A stretch of 64,000 nt of DNA from Rhizorhabdus histidinilytica (GTDB taxonomy: Bacteria > Pseudomonadota > Alphaproteobacteria > Sphingomonadales > Sphingomonadaceae). The notes under the pieces are model-generated. The model was given only the letters and a program-made list of their open reading frames with translations. It did not search any database and was not told the DNA's origin. The stretch spans positions 496,001 to 560,000 of the forward strand of contig NZ_FUYM01000002.1 in the NCBI RefSeq assembly GCF_900167915.1, written 5' to 3'. Shown here one piece after another: positions 1-8,150 of the stretch; the stretch's first letter is position 1; every line of letters starts with the position of its first letter. Position numbers and translations under genes: made by a program.

Positions 1-327
1 GCCTTCCGCTGAGACGGGATCATAATGGTTGAACATCGTGTTCAGCCCGTAGCGGCGGCGATAATGGTCGTGATCGGCGAAGCAGCTATCGGCGGTGTGC
101 CGCTGCCCGGCCGGCACGGGCTTCAGATATTGGCGATCGAGGAAGACGGCGAAATCATCCTCGATGCAGTCGCTCACCATGCGGAGATTGGAGAATATCC
201 AGTCGAAGGGCGCCGAATATCGTTTCAGCCCGGCGGCCTTGAGCATCGTGCTGGTCAGGCATTGCGCGCCGATCGACAGCACCGAGTCATAGCTTCGCGG
301 GGCGTCCCAACAGGCTTCGGCCGACAT
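1..327 (-). CDS. DUF1796-like putative papain-like cysteine peptidase family protein (partial, C-terminus off window)
   Basis: Only the first 109 codons are inside the window; the frame is still open at the left edge. It starts at ATG (complement of 325-327). The protein shows SIGAQC at residues 18-23, then MLKAAGLKRYSAPFDWIF at about 28-45, a pattern known from the DUF1796 family, which has been proposed to be papain-like with the early cysteine as nucleophile. It is divergent from the sulfotransferase gene, with about 130 bases between the two preferred starts that must hold both promoters. Family members often lie in polysaccharide or glycosyltransferase clusters, but no reaction is established. 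The family call is from motif memory only; the function is unknown. Confidence 0.6.
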   Translation of the reverse strand, partial: MSAEACWDAPRSYDSVLSIGAQCLTSTMLKAAGLKRYSAPFDWIFSNLRMVSDCIEDDFAVFLDRQYLKPVPAGQRHTADSCFADHDHYRRRYGLNTMFNHYDPVSAEG

Positions 328-458
328 CAACGATAGACCCCACCGCGCGGCAAAGTCCTATTGTGCGCAGCCGGCCCGCGGCGATCAAGGGCCTGACAGG
401 CTATGGGCTTTTCCCGATCAAGCCGCTAACCGTTCGCGCGACCGTGAAGGAGACGAGA

Positions 459-1643
459 TTGGGGCGGCCCGACACCCGACAAGCGCGCATCGCGATCCTC
501 GTGCTGGGCATGCACCGCAGCGGGACGTCGGCGCTCACCCGGCTGATCGGGCATCTCGGCGCGGCGCTGCCCGCCGACGCGATCGAGGCGCATGCCGACA
601 ATGCGCGCGGCTATTGGGAATCGGCCGCGATCGTGAAGGCCGGCGACCAATTGCTGCGCGCCGCGCGGTCGAGCTGGTTCGATCCGCGCCCGCTCGACCT
701 GTCCCGGCTCGAACCCTCGGCGCTGCGGTCGCGCAAGGACCGGCTGTGGGAGGCCGTCGTCGCCGCTTTCGGCGATGCGCCGCTGATCGCGATCAAGGAC
801 CCGCGCCAGTGCCGCTTCGTGCCGACCGTCGTCGAGACGCTCGCCGAGCATGGCGTGGCGAGCCGCGCGGTGCTGATGCTGCGCAACCCCGATGCGATCG
901 CCCGTTCGGTCGCCAGGCGCGACGGCACCACCCCGGCCTATGCCCAGCTCCTCTGGCTGCGGCACATGATCGATGCCGAACGCGCCACGCGCGGGTTGCA
1001 GCGGGCGGTCATCGACTATGACGCGATGCTGGCCGATTGGTCCGATGCGGTGGCACGGCTGCTGCCGCTGACCGGTGCGGCGATGCCCGAGGGGGAGGCC
1101 GCGCAGGCGATCGGCGCCTTTCTCGATCCGTCGCTGCGTCACCATGGCGGGGTCGGGACGTCGGCGGTCGAGGCGCCGCTGGGATCGATCGTCGCCGCCG
1201 TACGCGAGGGGATGGCCGCGCTCGCGGTCCGCGACGACGCGGCCGCGCGAGCGGCGCTCGACGAAGCCTATGCCGCGCTGGAGGCGTTGCCCTGGCTCGC
1301 CGGTGACATCATCCATGACGAGCTGCGCCACCGCCGCGCCGGCGAAGTCGACGCCGCGCCGGCGTCCGCCGCGCTGCTCCCGGCGGTCGAGGTCCCGCGC
1401 CCGCCGATGCCCGCACCGACCCCCGAGCGGGCCGAGGCGGTGGCGATGATCCGCGACAGCGGGCTGTTCGACGAGGCCTGGTATCGCGCCACCTATCCCG
1501 ATGCGGCCGCCAGCGGGCTCGACCCGATCGAGCATTATCTGACGATCGGTGCGCCGCAGGGATATGATCCCAACCCGTTGTTCGACACGGGCTTCTACGC
1601 GCGGCAGATGGCGCGCCGCATCGCGGCGGAGGGCGGCCGGTGA
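459..1643 (+). CDS. Sulfotransferase family protein with C-terminal FD-x2-WY repeat module
   Basis: Likely transfers sulfate from PAPS to a carbohydrate acceptor in the cytoplasm. With the preferred TTG start, the PAPS-binding loop GMHRSGTS is at residues 17-24, directly after a hydrophobic strand, as in bacterial sulfotransferases. The TTG is chosen because AAGGAGA ends five bases upstream; a GTG at 363 would add 32 residues without a ribosome site. Residues about 328-385 are a separate module (FDEAWYRATYPD, then DPIEHYLTIG, then NPLFDTGFY) also seen in the glycosyltransferase downstream and in the 883-residue fusion. The stop overlaps the next GTG by 4 bases, so the genes are translationally coupled. 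The acceptor is unknown. A P-loop enzyme with another donor cannot be excluded. Confidence 0.75.
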   Translation: MGRPDTRQARIAILVLGMHRSGTSALTRLIGHLGAALPADAIEAHADNARGYWESAAIVKAGDQLLRAARSSWFDPRPLDLSRLEPSALRSRKDRLWEAVVAAFGDAPLIAIKDPRQCRFVPTVVETLAEHGVASRAVLMLRNPDAIARSVARRDGTTPAYAQLLWLRHMIDAERATRGLQRAVIDYDAMLADWSDAVARLLPLTGAAMPEGEAAQAIGAFLDPSLRHHGGVGTSAVEAPLGSIVAAVREGMAALAVRDDAAARAALDEAYAALEALPWLAGDIIHDELRHRRAGEVDAAPASAALLPAVEVPRPPMPAPTPERAEAVAMIRDSGLFDEAWYRATYPDAAASGLDPIEHYLTIGAPQGYDPNPLFDTGFYARQMARRIAAEGGR

Positions 1644-4600
1644 AGGCGGCGCTGGTCCTCCACCTCTTCTATCCCGAGGTCGCGGTCGAGCTGATCGACC
1701 GGGTGGCGGCGATCGGCGCGCCGGTCGATATCTTCGTCACCTACAGCGTCGCGCTCGACGAGACCGTCCTCGCCGCGCTCGATCGCCTGCCGCGCAGGGC
1801 CGAGATCGTGAGCGTCGCCAATCGCGGCTGGGACATCGGCCCGCTGTTCGAGATCCTGCCGCTGCTCGCCGAGCGCGGCTACGACCTGATCGGCAAGCTC
1901 CACACCAAGAAGGGCGGATCGGGCTATGCGCCCGAATGGCGCCGGCTCGCCTATGACGGGATGATCGGCTCGCCGGCGCTGGTCGCCGACGTCGTCACGG
2001 CGTTCGACGCGTATCCCGACCTGTCGCTGCTGGGCGCGAAGCCGCTCTACAAGTCGGTCGCCAGCCATCTGTTCCGCAATGCCGAGTTGCTCTCCGACCT
2101 CGCCCCGCGCTTGACCGCGCCCGCCTATCCGCCGGCCGACTGGGGCTTCTTCGCCGGCACCTTCTTCTGGGCGCGGCGGACGCTGCTGGAGAAGGTCGCG
2201 GCGCTCGCCGACTTCCATGACGCGGCCCCCAACCAGGATCGCGACGGCGCGCTTGGGCATGCGGTCGAGCGGCTGTTCGGCCTCGCCCCGATCGGGCTGG
2301 GCGGCACGGTCGGCCTGGTCGAGGACGGCCGGATCGAGCTCATCCGCGCGCCGGGCACGCCATCGCACGAACCGGTGATCCAGACGCTGGTCGATGCGGC
2401 GGGGCTCGCGGTCGGCCCGGTCGACGACGATCTCGCGGCGCTGATCGCGACGCACAACCCGCTGGTCGACTATATCCGCCACGGCCGCGAGGCCGATGCG
2501 CTCGATCCCAATCTCTATTTCTCGTCGGCCTGGTACAACAGCGTCCACGCCGACGTGCATGCGGCCGGGATGCTGCCGCTCCACCATTATATCCACCATG
2601 GCGCGGCCGAAGGGCGGTCGACCGGACCGCTGTTCGACGGCCTGTTCTACCGCAAGAGCCATGACGACGTGGCCGGCGATCCGCTGCGCCACTTCCTCGA
2701 GATCGGCGCCGCCGAGGGGCGGGTGGCGATCCCGGTCAGCCGGCCGCGCTACGAGACCAGCGACGAACGGCCGCGCCGCTTCTACCGCCATTTCGACATC
2801 GCCCGCGAAGAGGCTTTTCTGCGCGCGATGGCGGAGCTGCCCGCCGACGTTCGCCGCAGGGCCGACGAGACGCTGGTCAGCGTGGTCATGCCCGCCTGGA
2901 ACCGAGCGGACCGGATCGCCGCGGCGATCCGGTCGGTGCTGGCGCAGAGCCACCGCCGCTTCGAGCTGCTGGTCGTCGACGACGGGTCGACCGACGGCAC
3001 CGCCGAGATCGCCGCCGCCTTCACCAGCGATCCGCGCGTCCGGCTGATTCGCGGCGCGCATGGCGGGGTGAGCGCCGCGCGCAACCTGGGGCTGGAGGCG
3101 GCGACCGGCGAGATCGTCGCCTATCTCGACAGCGATAATAGCTGGAAGAGCTGGTTCCTCGACGTGATGGCGCTGTTCATGACCGCCGAGGGGCTTGACG
3201 CCGCCTATTCGGGGATCGCGCTGCGCGACGAGCTCAACCAGCTTACCGGCTATCGCGGTGACGATTTCGACTGGGACGCCTGCCTCGCCGAAAATTACGT
3301 CGACCTCAACGCCTTCTGCCACCGCCGCGCGCTGGTCGCCACGCATGGCGGGTTCGACACCAATCTGCGCCGGATGGTCGATTGGGACCTGATCCTGCGC
3401 TACGCCAAGGGCCGCCCGGTCGGCTACGCGCCTTTCGTGGGCTGCGAATATCATGATGCGAAGGGCGACCAGGGGCGGATCACCGTCACCCAGCCCGCGG
3501 CCTTCCAGGCGCTGGTGCGGACCAAGAACCGGCTAGGCCTGCCCACCGGCGCCGGCGCGCATGAGCTGGCCGCGGCGCTGAAGCTCAATGTCGCGATCAA
3601 GATCGCCGCGCCCGAGGAGGAGAAGGCCGCCTGGGGCGACTTCCACTTCGCCGAGAGCCTCGCCGCCGCGATCAGCCGGCTGGGGCATGCGGTCCGGATC
3701 GACTTCCGCGGCCAGTGGCATGGCCATGCGATCGCCAGCGAGGATCTGGTGATCGTGCTGCGCGGCCTGATCCCCTATGAACCGCGCCCCGGCCAGATGG
3801 CCTTCCTCTGGAACATCAGCCATCCCGATCAGGTCGGTTTCGACGAATATGACCGTTATACGCGGGTCTATGCCGCCTCGGGCTCGCATGCGGCGCTGCT
3901 CGGGCATGTCGTGCGGCCGCCGGTCGCGCCGATGTTGCAGGCGACGGACCCCGAGCGCTTCCACCCGATCGACCCGCCGCCGGCGGCGCCCGACATCGTC
4001 TTCGTCGGCAATTCGCGCGGCGTCGACCGGGAGATCGTCTCCTGGGCGATCGAGGCCGGCTGTCCGCCCGCCATCTATGGCGATGGCTGGGAGGGCCGCG
4101 TGCCCGCCGATCTGGTGCGGGCCCGCAACGTCGACAACCGCGCGATCGGCGCGCTCTATGCCGGCGCGGGCGTCGTCCTCAACGATCATTGGCCGTCGAT
4201 GCGCGCCTTCGGACTGCTGTCGAACCGGCTGTTCGACGTCGTCGGCAGCGGGGGAAGGGCATTGTCCGATCCGGTGCCGTCGATAGCGTCGGTGTTCGGC
4301 AATGCGGTGGCGCAGGTCTCGAACCCGGCCGAGCTGAAGGCGGCGGCGGACGAGCTGCTCGCCCGGCCGCGCAACGACCCTGCGGCGCGGTTGGCGGCCG
4401 ACTATGTCCATGCCGAGCACAGCTTTGACGCGCGCGCGCGGACCTTCATCGCCGATGCCTTCGCGGTGCTCGGACTGCCGTCGCCGGTCCCGGCCGAGCC
4501 CGCTGATTTCGACGATCGCCTCGCCGTCCATGTCATTGCCCGACACAGCGCGATCGGTCCGCAGAGCTCGGCCTACATCCGGCTGGTCGCGCCGCTGACG

Positions 4601-5545
4601 GACGAGAGCGTCGCTGGGCGGCTACGGCTGACGCTCGGCGCGCCCGACGACGCCGTACCCGACTGCGACGTCTGCATCGTCCAGCGCACCGCGCTGCCCA
4701 CCGTCGAGGCGGTGGACGCGCTGGTCCGGCGGCTGGGGGATATGGGCGCCGCGCTGGTCGTCGACGTCGACGACGCCTTCACCCTGATCGGGCCCGACCA
4801 CCCCGAGCATGATCTCTACCGCCCACTCAACGCCGCGCTCGACCGGGCGGTGGCGGCCGCCGCCGAGACCTGGTTCTCGACCGCCGAGCTTGCCGACGCC
4901 TATGCGCCGCTCGGCGCCCGCAGCGTCGTCGCGCCCAATGCGATCGATCCCCGGCTGTGGCGCGACTGGCGCAAGGCGCGGCTGGCGCCTTTTGCCGGTG
5001 ACAAGGTGCGGATGCTCTACATGGGCACGCACACCCATGGGCCCGATCTCGCCCTGATCCGCCCGGCGCTCGATCGGCTCCATGCCGAGCGCGGCGATGC
5101 CTTCGACCTGACCGTGATCGGGGTCGATCCCGATCTCGCCCCCGCGCCCTGGCTGCACCGGCTGGCGCCGCCGGCCGAGGCGGTCAGCTATCCGCGCTTC
5201 GTCCGATGGCTGCGCGGGCAGGGGCCGTTCGACCTCGGCCTGGCTCCGCTCGCCGATAATCCGTTCAACCGCTGCAAATCGGATATTAAGGCTCTCGACT
5301 ATGCGGCGCTCGGCATCCTCCCGCTGGTCGGTGACGGACCAGCCTATCGGGCCGACCGGCTGCTCGGGCGTCACATGCTGTTCGCGGCGGCGGACGGCTG
5401 GCTCGACGCGCTGCGGGCGGTACTCGATGATCGCGGCGGCGCGGCACGGCGGGCCGCCGCTGTCGAGGCACATGTCTGGGATCGCCGCGTGGTCGCGCGC
5501 AGCGGCCCGATGCTCGTCGACCGGCTCGAGGCATATCGACGGTAG
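1640..5545 (+). CDS. Multi-domain glycosyltransferase (RgpF-like + repeat modules + GT2 + two GT4/GT1-like domains)
   Basis: A 1,301-residue polymer-building enzyme. Residues 1-240 resemble the rhamnan synthesis F domain (VANRGWDIGP, then LIGKLHTKKG). Residues about 290-370 hold two FD/YF..WY..HYxxxGAAEGR modules. A GT2 domain starts near residue 410, with VVDDGSTDGT at about 443 and YLDSDNSW at about 495 giving the nucleotide-sugar/metal acidic residues. Residues 645-930 look like a CgeB/GT1-type domain (FVGNSRGVDREI near 788). Residues 955-1300 form another GT4-like domain (MLYMGTHTHGPD, then NRCKSDIKALDYAALG). It starts with GTG overlapping the sulfotransferase stop. Such fusions are typical of enzymes that make repeating units of rhamnose-rich O-chains. 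Sugar and linkage specificity cannot be read. Confidence 0.8.
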   Translation: MKAALVLHLFYPEVAVELIDRVAAIGAPVDIFVTYSVALDETVLAALDRLPRRAEIVSVANRGWDIGPLFEILPLLAERGYDLIGKLHTKKGGSGYAPEWRRLAYDGMIGSPALVADVVTAFDAYPDLSLLGAKPLYKSVASHLFRNAELLSDLAPRLTAPAYPPADWGFFAGTFFWARRTLLEKVAALADFHDAAPNQDRDGALGHAVERLFGLAPIGLGGTVGLVEDGRIELIRAPGTPSHEPVIQTLVDAAGLAVGPVDDDLAALIATHNPLVDYIRHGREADALDPNLYFSSAWYNSVHADVHAAGMLPLHHYIHHGAAEGRSTGPLFDGLFYRKSHDDVAGDPLRHFLEIGAAEGRVAIPVSRPRYETSDERPRRFYRHFDIAREEAFLRAMAELPADVRRRADETLVSVVMPAWNRADRIAAAIRSVLAQSHRRFELLVVDDGSTDGTAEIAAAFTSDPRVRLIRGAHGGVSAARNLGLEAATGEIVAYLDSDNSWKSWFLDVMALFMTAEGLDAAYSGIALRDELNQLTGYRGDDFDWDACLAENYVDLNAFCHRRALVATHGGFDTNLRRMVDWDLILRYAKGRPVGYAPFVGCEYHDAKGDQGRITVTQPAAFQALVRTKNRLGLPTGAGAHELAAALKLNVAIKIAAPEEEKAAWGDFHFAESLAAAISRLGHAVRIDFRGQWHGHAIASEDLVIVLRGLIPYEPRPGQMAFLWNISHPDQVGFDEYDRYTRVYAASGSHAALLGHVVRPPVAPMLQATDPERFHPIDPPPAAPDIVFVGNSRGVDREIVSWAIEAGCPPAIYGDGWEGRVPADLVRARNVDNRAIGALYAGAGVVLNDHWPSMRAFGLLSNRLFDVVGSGGRALSDPVPSIASVFGNAVAQVSNPAELKAAADELLARPRNDPAARLAADYVHAEHSFDARARTFIADAFAVLGLPSPVPAEPADFDDRLAVHVIARHSAIGPQSSAYIRLVAPLTDESVAGRLRLTLGAPDDAVPDCDVCIVQRTALPTVEAVDALVRRLGDMGAALVVDVDDAFTLIGPDHPEHDLYRPLNAALDRAVAAAAETWFSTAELADAYAPLGARSVVAPNAIDPRLWRDWRKARLAPFAGDKVRMLYMGTHTHGPDLALIRPALDRLHAERGDAFDLTVIGVDPDLAPAPWLHRLAPPAEAVSYPRFVRWLRGQGPFDLGLAPLADNPFNRCKSDIKALDYAALGILPLVGDGPAYRADRLLGRHMLFAAADGWLDALRAVLDDRGGAARRAAAVEAHVWDRRVVARSGPMLVDRLEAYRR

Positions 5546-5554
5546 GAGAATCGG

Positions 5555-6541
5555 ATGAGACTGCTCCGGCTGCTTCCCTTGGCGGCGCTGCCGCTCCTGC
5601 TGGCGGCGACGGGCAGCGCGCCGAAGCTGATCCTGCCGATCGCCTGCAAGCTCGGCCAGAACTGCGCGATCCAGAATTATGTAGATCTCGATCCGTCATC
5701 GGCCGCGAGCGACTATCGTTGCGGCAGCCGAACCTATGACAAGCATAGCGGGGTCGATTTCCGACTGACGAGCATGGCCGAGCAGCGCAAGGGTGTCGCC
5801 GTGCTGGCCGCTGCTGCCGGCACGGTGTTGCGCGTCCGCGACGGGGTGGCCGACCTCTCGGTCCGCGAGGCGGGCAAGGCGGCGGTCGCCAATATGGAAT
5901 GCGGCAATGGGCTGGTGATCGCCCATGCCGGCGGGCTGGAAACCCAATATTGCCATATGGCCAAGGGCAGCATCGCGGTGAAGCCAGGCCAGCAGGTCAG
6001 CGCGGGCACGCCGATCGGCAAGGTCGGCCTGTCGGGCAACACCGAATATCCGCATCTGCACTTCACCGTCCGCCTGGACGGCAAGGTGGTCGAGCCCTTC
6101 GCCGCCGGTGCATCCGCGGGGCAATGCGGCGGCGGGCAGAGCCTCTGGTCGCCGGGGGCGGGGCTCGCGGGAGCCTATAAGGCGGGCGAGGTGCTGAATG
6201 CCGGCTTCGCCACCGGTCCGGTGACGATGGCGGCGGTGCAGGAGAACGGTCCGGACCAGCAGCCACGTCCGAGCCGCGCCGCGCCCGCGCTCGTCGCTTT
6301 CGTCCAGGCGATCGGCCTGAAGGGCGGCGACGTCCAGCGCATCACCCTCACGGCGCCCGACGGATCGGTGCTCGTCGACAGCAGCGCCAAGCCGCTCGAT
6401 CGCGACAAGGCGCAGTGGCTGTCCTTCGCGGGCAAGAAGCGGCCGGCGGCGGGATGGGCGGCCGGTCGCTATCGGGCGCAGTATGTGGTGCTGCGCGGAG
6501 GCAAGGCTGTGATCGAGCGGCGGTTCGAGATCACGCTCTGA
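5555..6541 (+). CDS. M23 family metallopeptidase (LytM/peptidoglycan endopeptidase-like), secreted
   Basis: Predicted periplasmic zinc peptidase that cuts peptide cross-links in peptidoglycan, or a non-catalytic regulator of this fold. A signal peptide with a leucine-rich core covers residues 1-22. The M23 core carries HSGVDFR (His64, Asp68) and HLHF (His167, His169), so the zinc and catalytic residues of the HxxxD and HxH motifs are present. The domain also contains HAGGLETQYCHM. Residues after about 190 form a C-terminal domain (RITLTAPDGSVLVDS) of unknown role. TAGGAGAA lies six bases before the ATG. It follows the large glycosyltransferase by 9 bases and is probably in the same operon, which hints that surface-polymer assembly needs local wall remodelling. 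Confidence 0.85.
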   Translation: MRLLRLLPLAALPLLLAATGSAPKLILPIACKLGQNCAIQNYVDLDPSSAASDYRCGSRTYDKHSGVDFRLTSMAEQRKGVAVLAAAAGTVLRVRDGVADLSVREAGKAAVANMECGNGLVIAHAGGLETQYCHMAKGSIAVKPGQQVSAGTPIGKVGLSGNTEYPHLHFTVRLDGKVVEPFAAGASAGQCGGGQSLWSPGAGLAGAYKAGEVLNAGFATGPVTMAAVQENGPDQQPRPSRAAPALVAFVQAIGLKGGDVQRITLTAPDGSVLVDSSAKPLDRDKAQWLSFAGKKRPAAGWAAGRYRAQYVVLRGGKAVIERRFEITL

Positions 6542-6600
6542 GGACGCGACCGGTCCTCGTCCTTTTCTTGGGCGGAACGGTAGGATAGGGCTCGGCGATC

Positions 6601-7821
6601 ATGCGCGTCCTCATCGTCCACCAGAATTTCCCCGGCCAGTTCCCGCACATCGCCGATGCGCTGATCGCGCGCGGGGACGAGGTGGTGGCGATCGGCGGGC
6701 CGACCGCGAAGGAACGCCCCGGCGTCACCTTGATCCGCTGGAACAACAAGCGGGGAAGTGCCGCCGGTATTCTTCCCGTCGCGGTTCGGGCCGAAGCCGA
6801 CCTGATCCGGGCGGAAGCGGCCGCGATGGCGGCGGTGGAGCTGGCGCGGCGGGGATTCAAGCCCGACCTGATCATCGCCCATCCGGGCTGGGGCGAGACG
6901 GTTCACCTCAAGGATCTGTTCCCGCACGCGAAGCTGATCCTGTTCGGCGAATTCTACTATCGTCATCTCGGCGGCGACATGAATTTCGACCGCGAGTTCG
7001 AGACGCCGACCCTCGCCGGGGCAATGCGCACCAACGGCAAGAACGCCGTCCAGACGCTGGCCTATACGCAAGCCGACCTGATCGTGTCGCCGACGGCGTT
7101 CCAGGCGTCGACCTTTCCGGAGATCTTCCACCCGCGTATCCGGGTGCTGCACGAGGGGGTCGACCTGTCGCGTGCACGGCACAACCCCGATGCGCGCCTG
7201 ACCCTCGCCGATGGACGCGTGCTCGACCGCTCGACGCCGGTGATCACCTTCATCAACCGCAACTTCGAACGGCTGCGCGGCTTTCATATTTTCATGCGCG
7301 CGCTGCCGCGCCTGATGGAGGCGGTTCCCGAGGCGCAGGTGGTCGCGATCGGCGCCGATGGCGTCGGCTATGGCGGGGAGCGGCCGGACAAGAAGCCATG
7401 GCGCCACGCCATGCTCGACGAGCTGGGCGCACGGATCGACCGGTCGCGACTGCACTTCGTCGGCCGGGTCGAGCATGATCGGATGATCGACATCCTGTCG
7501 ATCGGTGCGGCGCACGTCTATTACACCTATCCCTTCGTCCTCTCCTGGTCGCTGGTCGAGGCGATGGCGTGCGAATGCCTCGTCATCGGATCGGACACCG
7601 CGCCGGTGCGCGATGCGATCACCGACGTGACCGACGGCGTGCTCAACGATTTCTTCGATGTGGACGCTCTGTCCGCCGCCATGATCCGCGCGATCCGCGA
7701 GCCCGAGGCATTCCAGGCGATGCGCGCCCAGGCGCGCCGTACCGCGCTCGCCCGCTTCGACCGCGCTACGGTGGGTGTTCCCGGCTGGCTGGCGCTGATC
7801 GACGAGGCGCTGGGCGGCTGA
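6601..7821 (+). CDS. Glycosyltransferase family 4 protein
   Basis: A 406-residue GT-B enzyme. The N-terminus VLIVHQNFPGQFPHIADAL is the signature of a GT4 subgroup with a special N-terminal domain (Glyco_trans_4_3 type). The C-terminal nucleotide-sugar site includes SWSLVEAMACECLVIGSD around residues 317-333, with Glu320 as the expected donor-binding residue. The FINRNFERLRGFHIFMRA stretch opens the second Rossmann fold. It lies 59 bases after the M23 gene on the same strand and ends the run of plus-strand genes before the RTX locus. Donor and acceptor are unknown. Confidence 0.85.
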   Translation: MRVLIVHQNFPGQFPHIADALIARGDEVVAIGGPTAKERPGVTLIRWNNKRGSAAGILPVAVRAEADLIRAEAAAMAAVELARRGFKPDLIIAHPGWGETVHLKDLFPHAKLILFGEFYYRHLGGDMNFDREFETPTLAGAMRTNGKNAVQTLAYTQADLIVSPTAFQASTFPEIFHPRIRVLHEGVDLSRARHNPDARLTLADGRVLDRSTPVITFINRNFERLRGFHIFMRALPRLMEAVPEAQVVAIGADGVGYGGERPDKKPWRHAMLDELGARIDRSRLHFVGRVEHDRMIDILSIGAAHVYYTYPFVLSWSLVEAMACECLVIGSDTAPVRDAITDVTDGVLNDFFDVDALSAAMIRAIREPEAFQAMRAQARRTALARFDRATVGVPGWLALIDEALGG

Positions 7822-7867
7822 CCAACGGCTGGCTCGTCCGTCCCCCCTCTGGCATTCCCTCTCATAT

Positions 7868-7892
7868 CGTCATTCCCGGGGAAGCGGGAAGC
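7868..7892. repeat. Short extragenic palindrome (GTCATTCC...GGAA type)
   Basis: CGTCATTCCCGGGGAAGCGG followed by GAA forms a stem TTCCCG/CGGGAA with a six-base loop. The same design recurs at 61175-61194 (ATTCCAGC-GAAA-GCTGGAAT) and, in GC-rich form, at 36379-36460. Such elements are common between sphingomonad genes; this copy is degenerate. Confidence 0.5.
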
Positions 7893-8072
7893 CAGGGCTA
7901 TCGCGCCCGGTGGCAATAGCGTCTCAAATCCCTCGCCGCTCCTCCTCGTCGCATGAGGTTCGAGGGGCGAACGAGCAATGATCGGGTGATGAAGAACGGC
8001 TGCAAGTGAGCAGCACCGGAACAATGTGATGGCGACCGGTTGGGTGTGCTCCCGCAGCGCCGTTCGCTCTAC

Positions 8073-8103
8073 AAAAGAAAAAGGCCGGCTTTCGCCGGCC
8101 TTT
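8073..8103 (-). terminator. Rho-independent terminator of the RTX gene
   Basis: Read on the minus strand this is a perfect 10-base stem AAAGGCCGGC/GCCGGCCTTT with a GAAA loop, followed by TTTCTTTT. It lies about 50 bases after the RTX stop codon and is one of the best terminators in the window. Confidence 0.9.
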
Positions 8104-8109
8104 CGAAAC

Positions 8110-8133
8110 GGGAGCCGATCTTGATCGGCTCCC
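8110..8133 (-). other. Perfect inverted repeat preceding the RTX terminator
   Basis: GGGAGCCGATC and its complement are separated by two bases, giving a perfect hairpin immediately upstream of the terminator in transcript order. It has no T-run of its own, so it may serve as a 3' stabilising stem for the RTX messenger. Confidence 0.6.
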
Positions 8134-8150
8134 GCTCTCCCACCAAGTGG

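Larger units (their letters stand above)
7822..8150. other. Intergenic region between converging GT4 and RTX genes
   Basis: About 330 bases without a convincing gene. It contains one degenerate extragenic palindrome near 7868-7892 and the RTX terminator hairpins at 8073-8133, each listed separately. Short open frames here have neither ribosome sites nor recognisable products. Confidence 0.6.

Noticed and set aside
25-336. Open frame on the plus strand at the left edge
   Set aside because: It is antisense to the DUF1796-like gene, which has a clear family pattern; the plus-strand translation has no recognisable motif.
363-458. 32-codon N-terminal extension of the first sulfotransferase
   Set aside because: The GTG there has no ribosome site, while TTG at 459 follows AAGGAGA at ideal distance.
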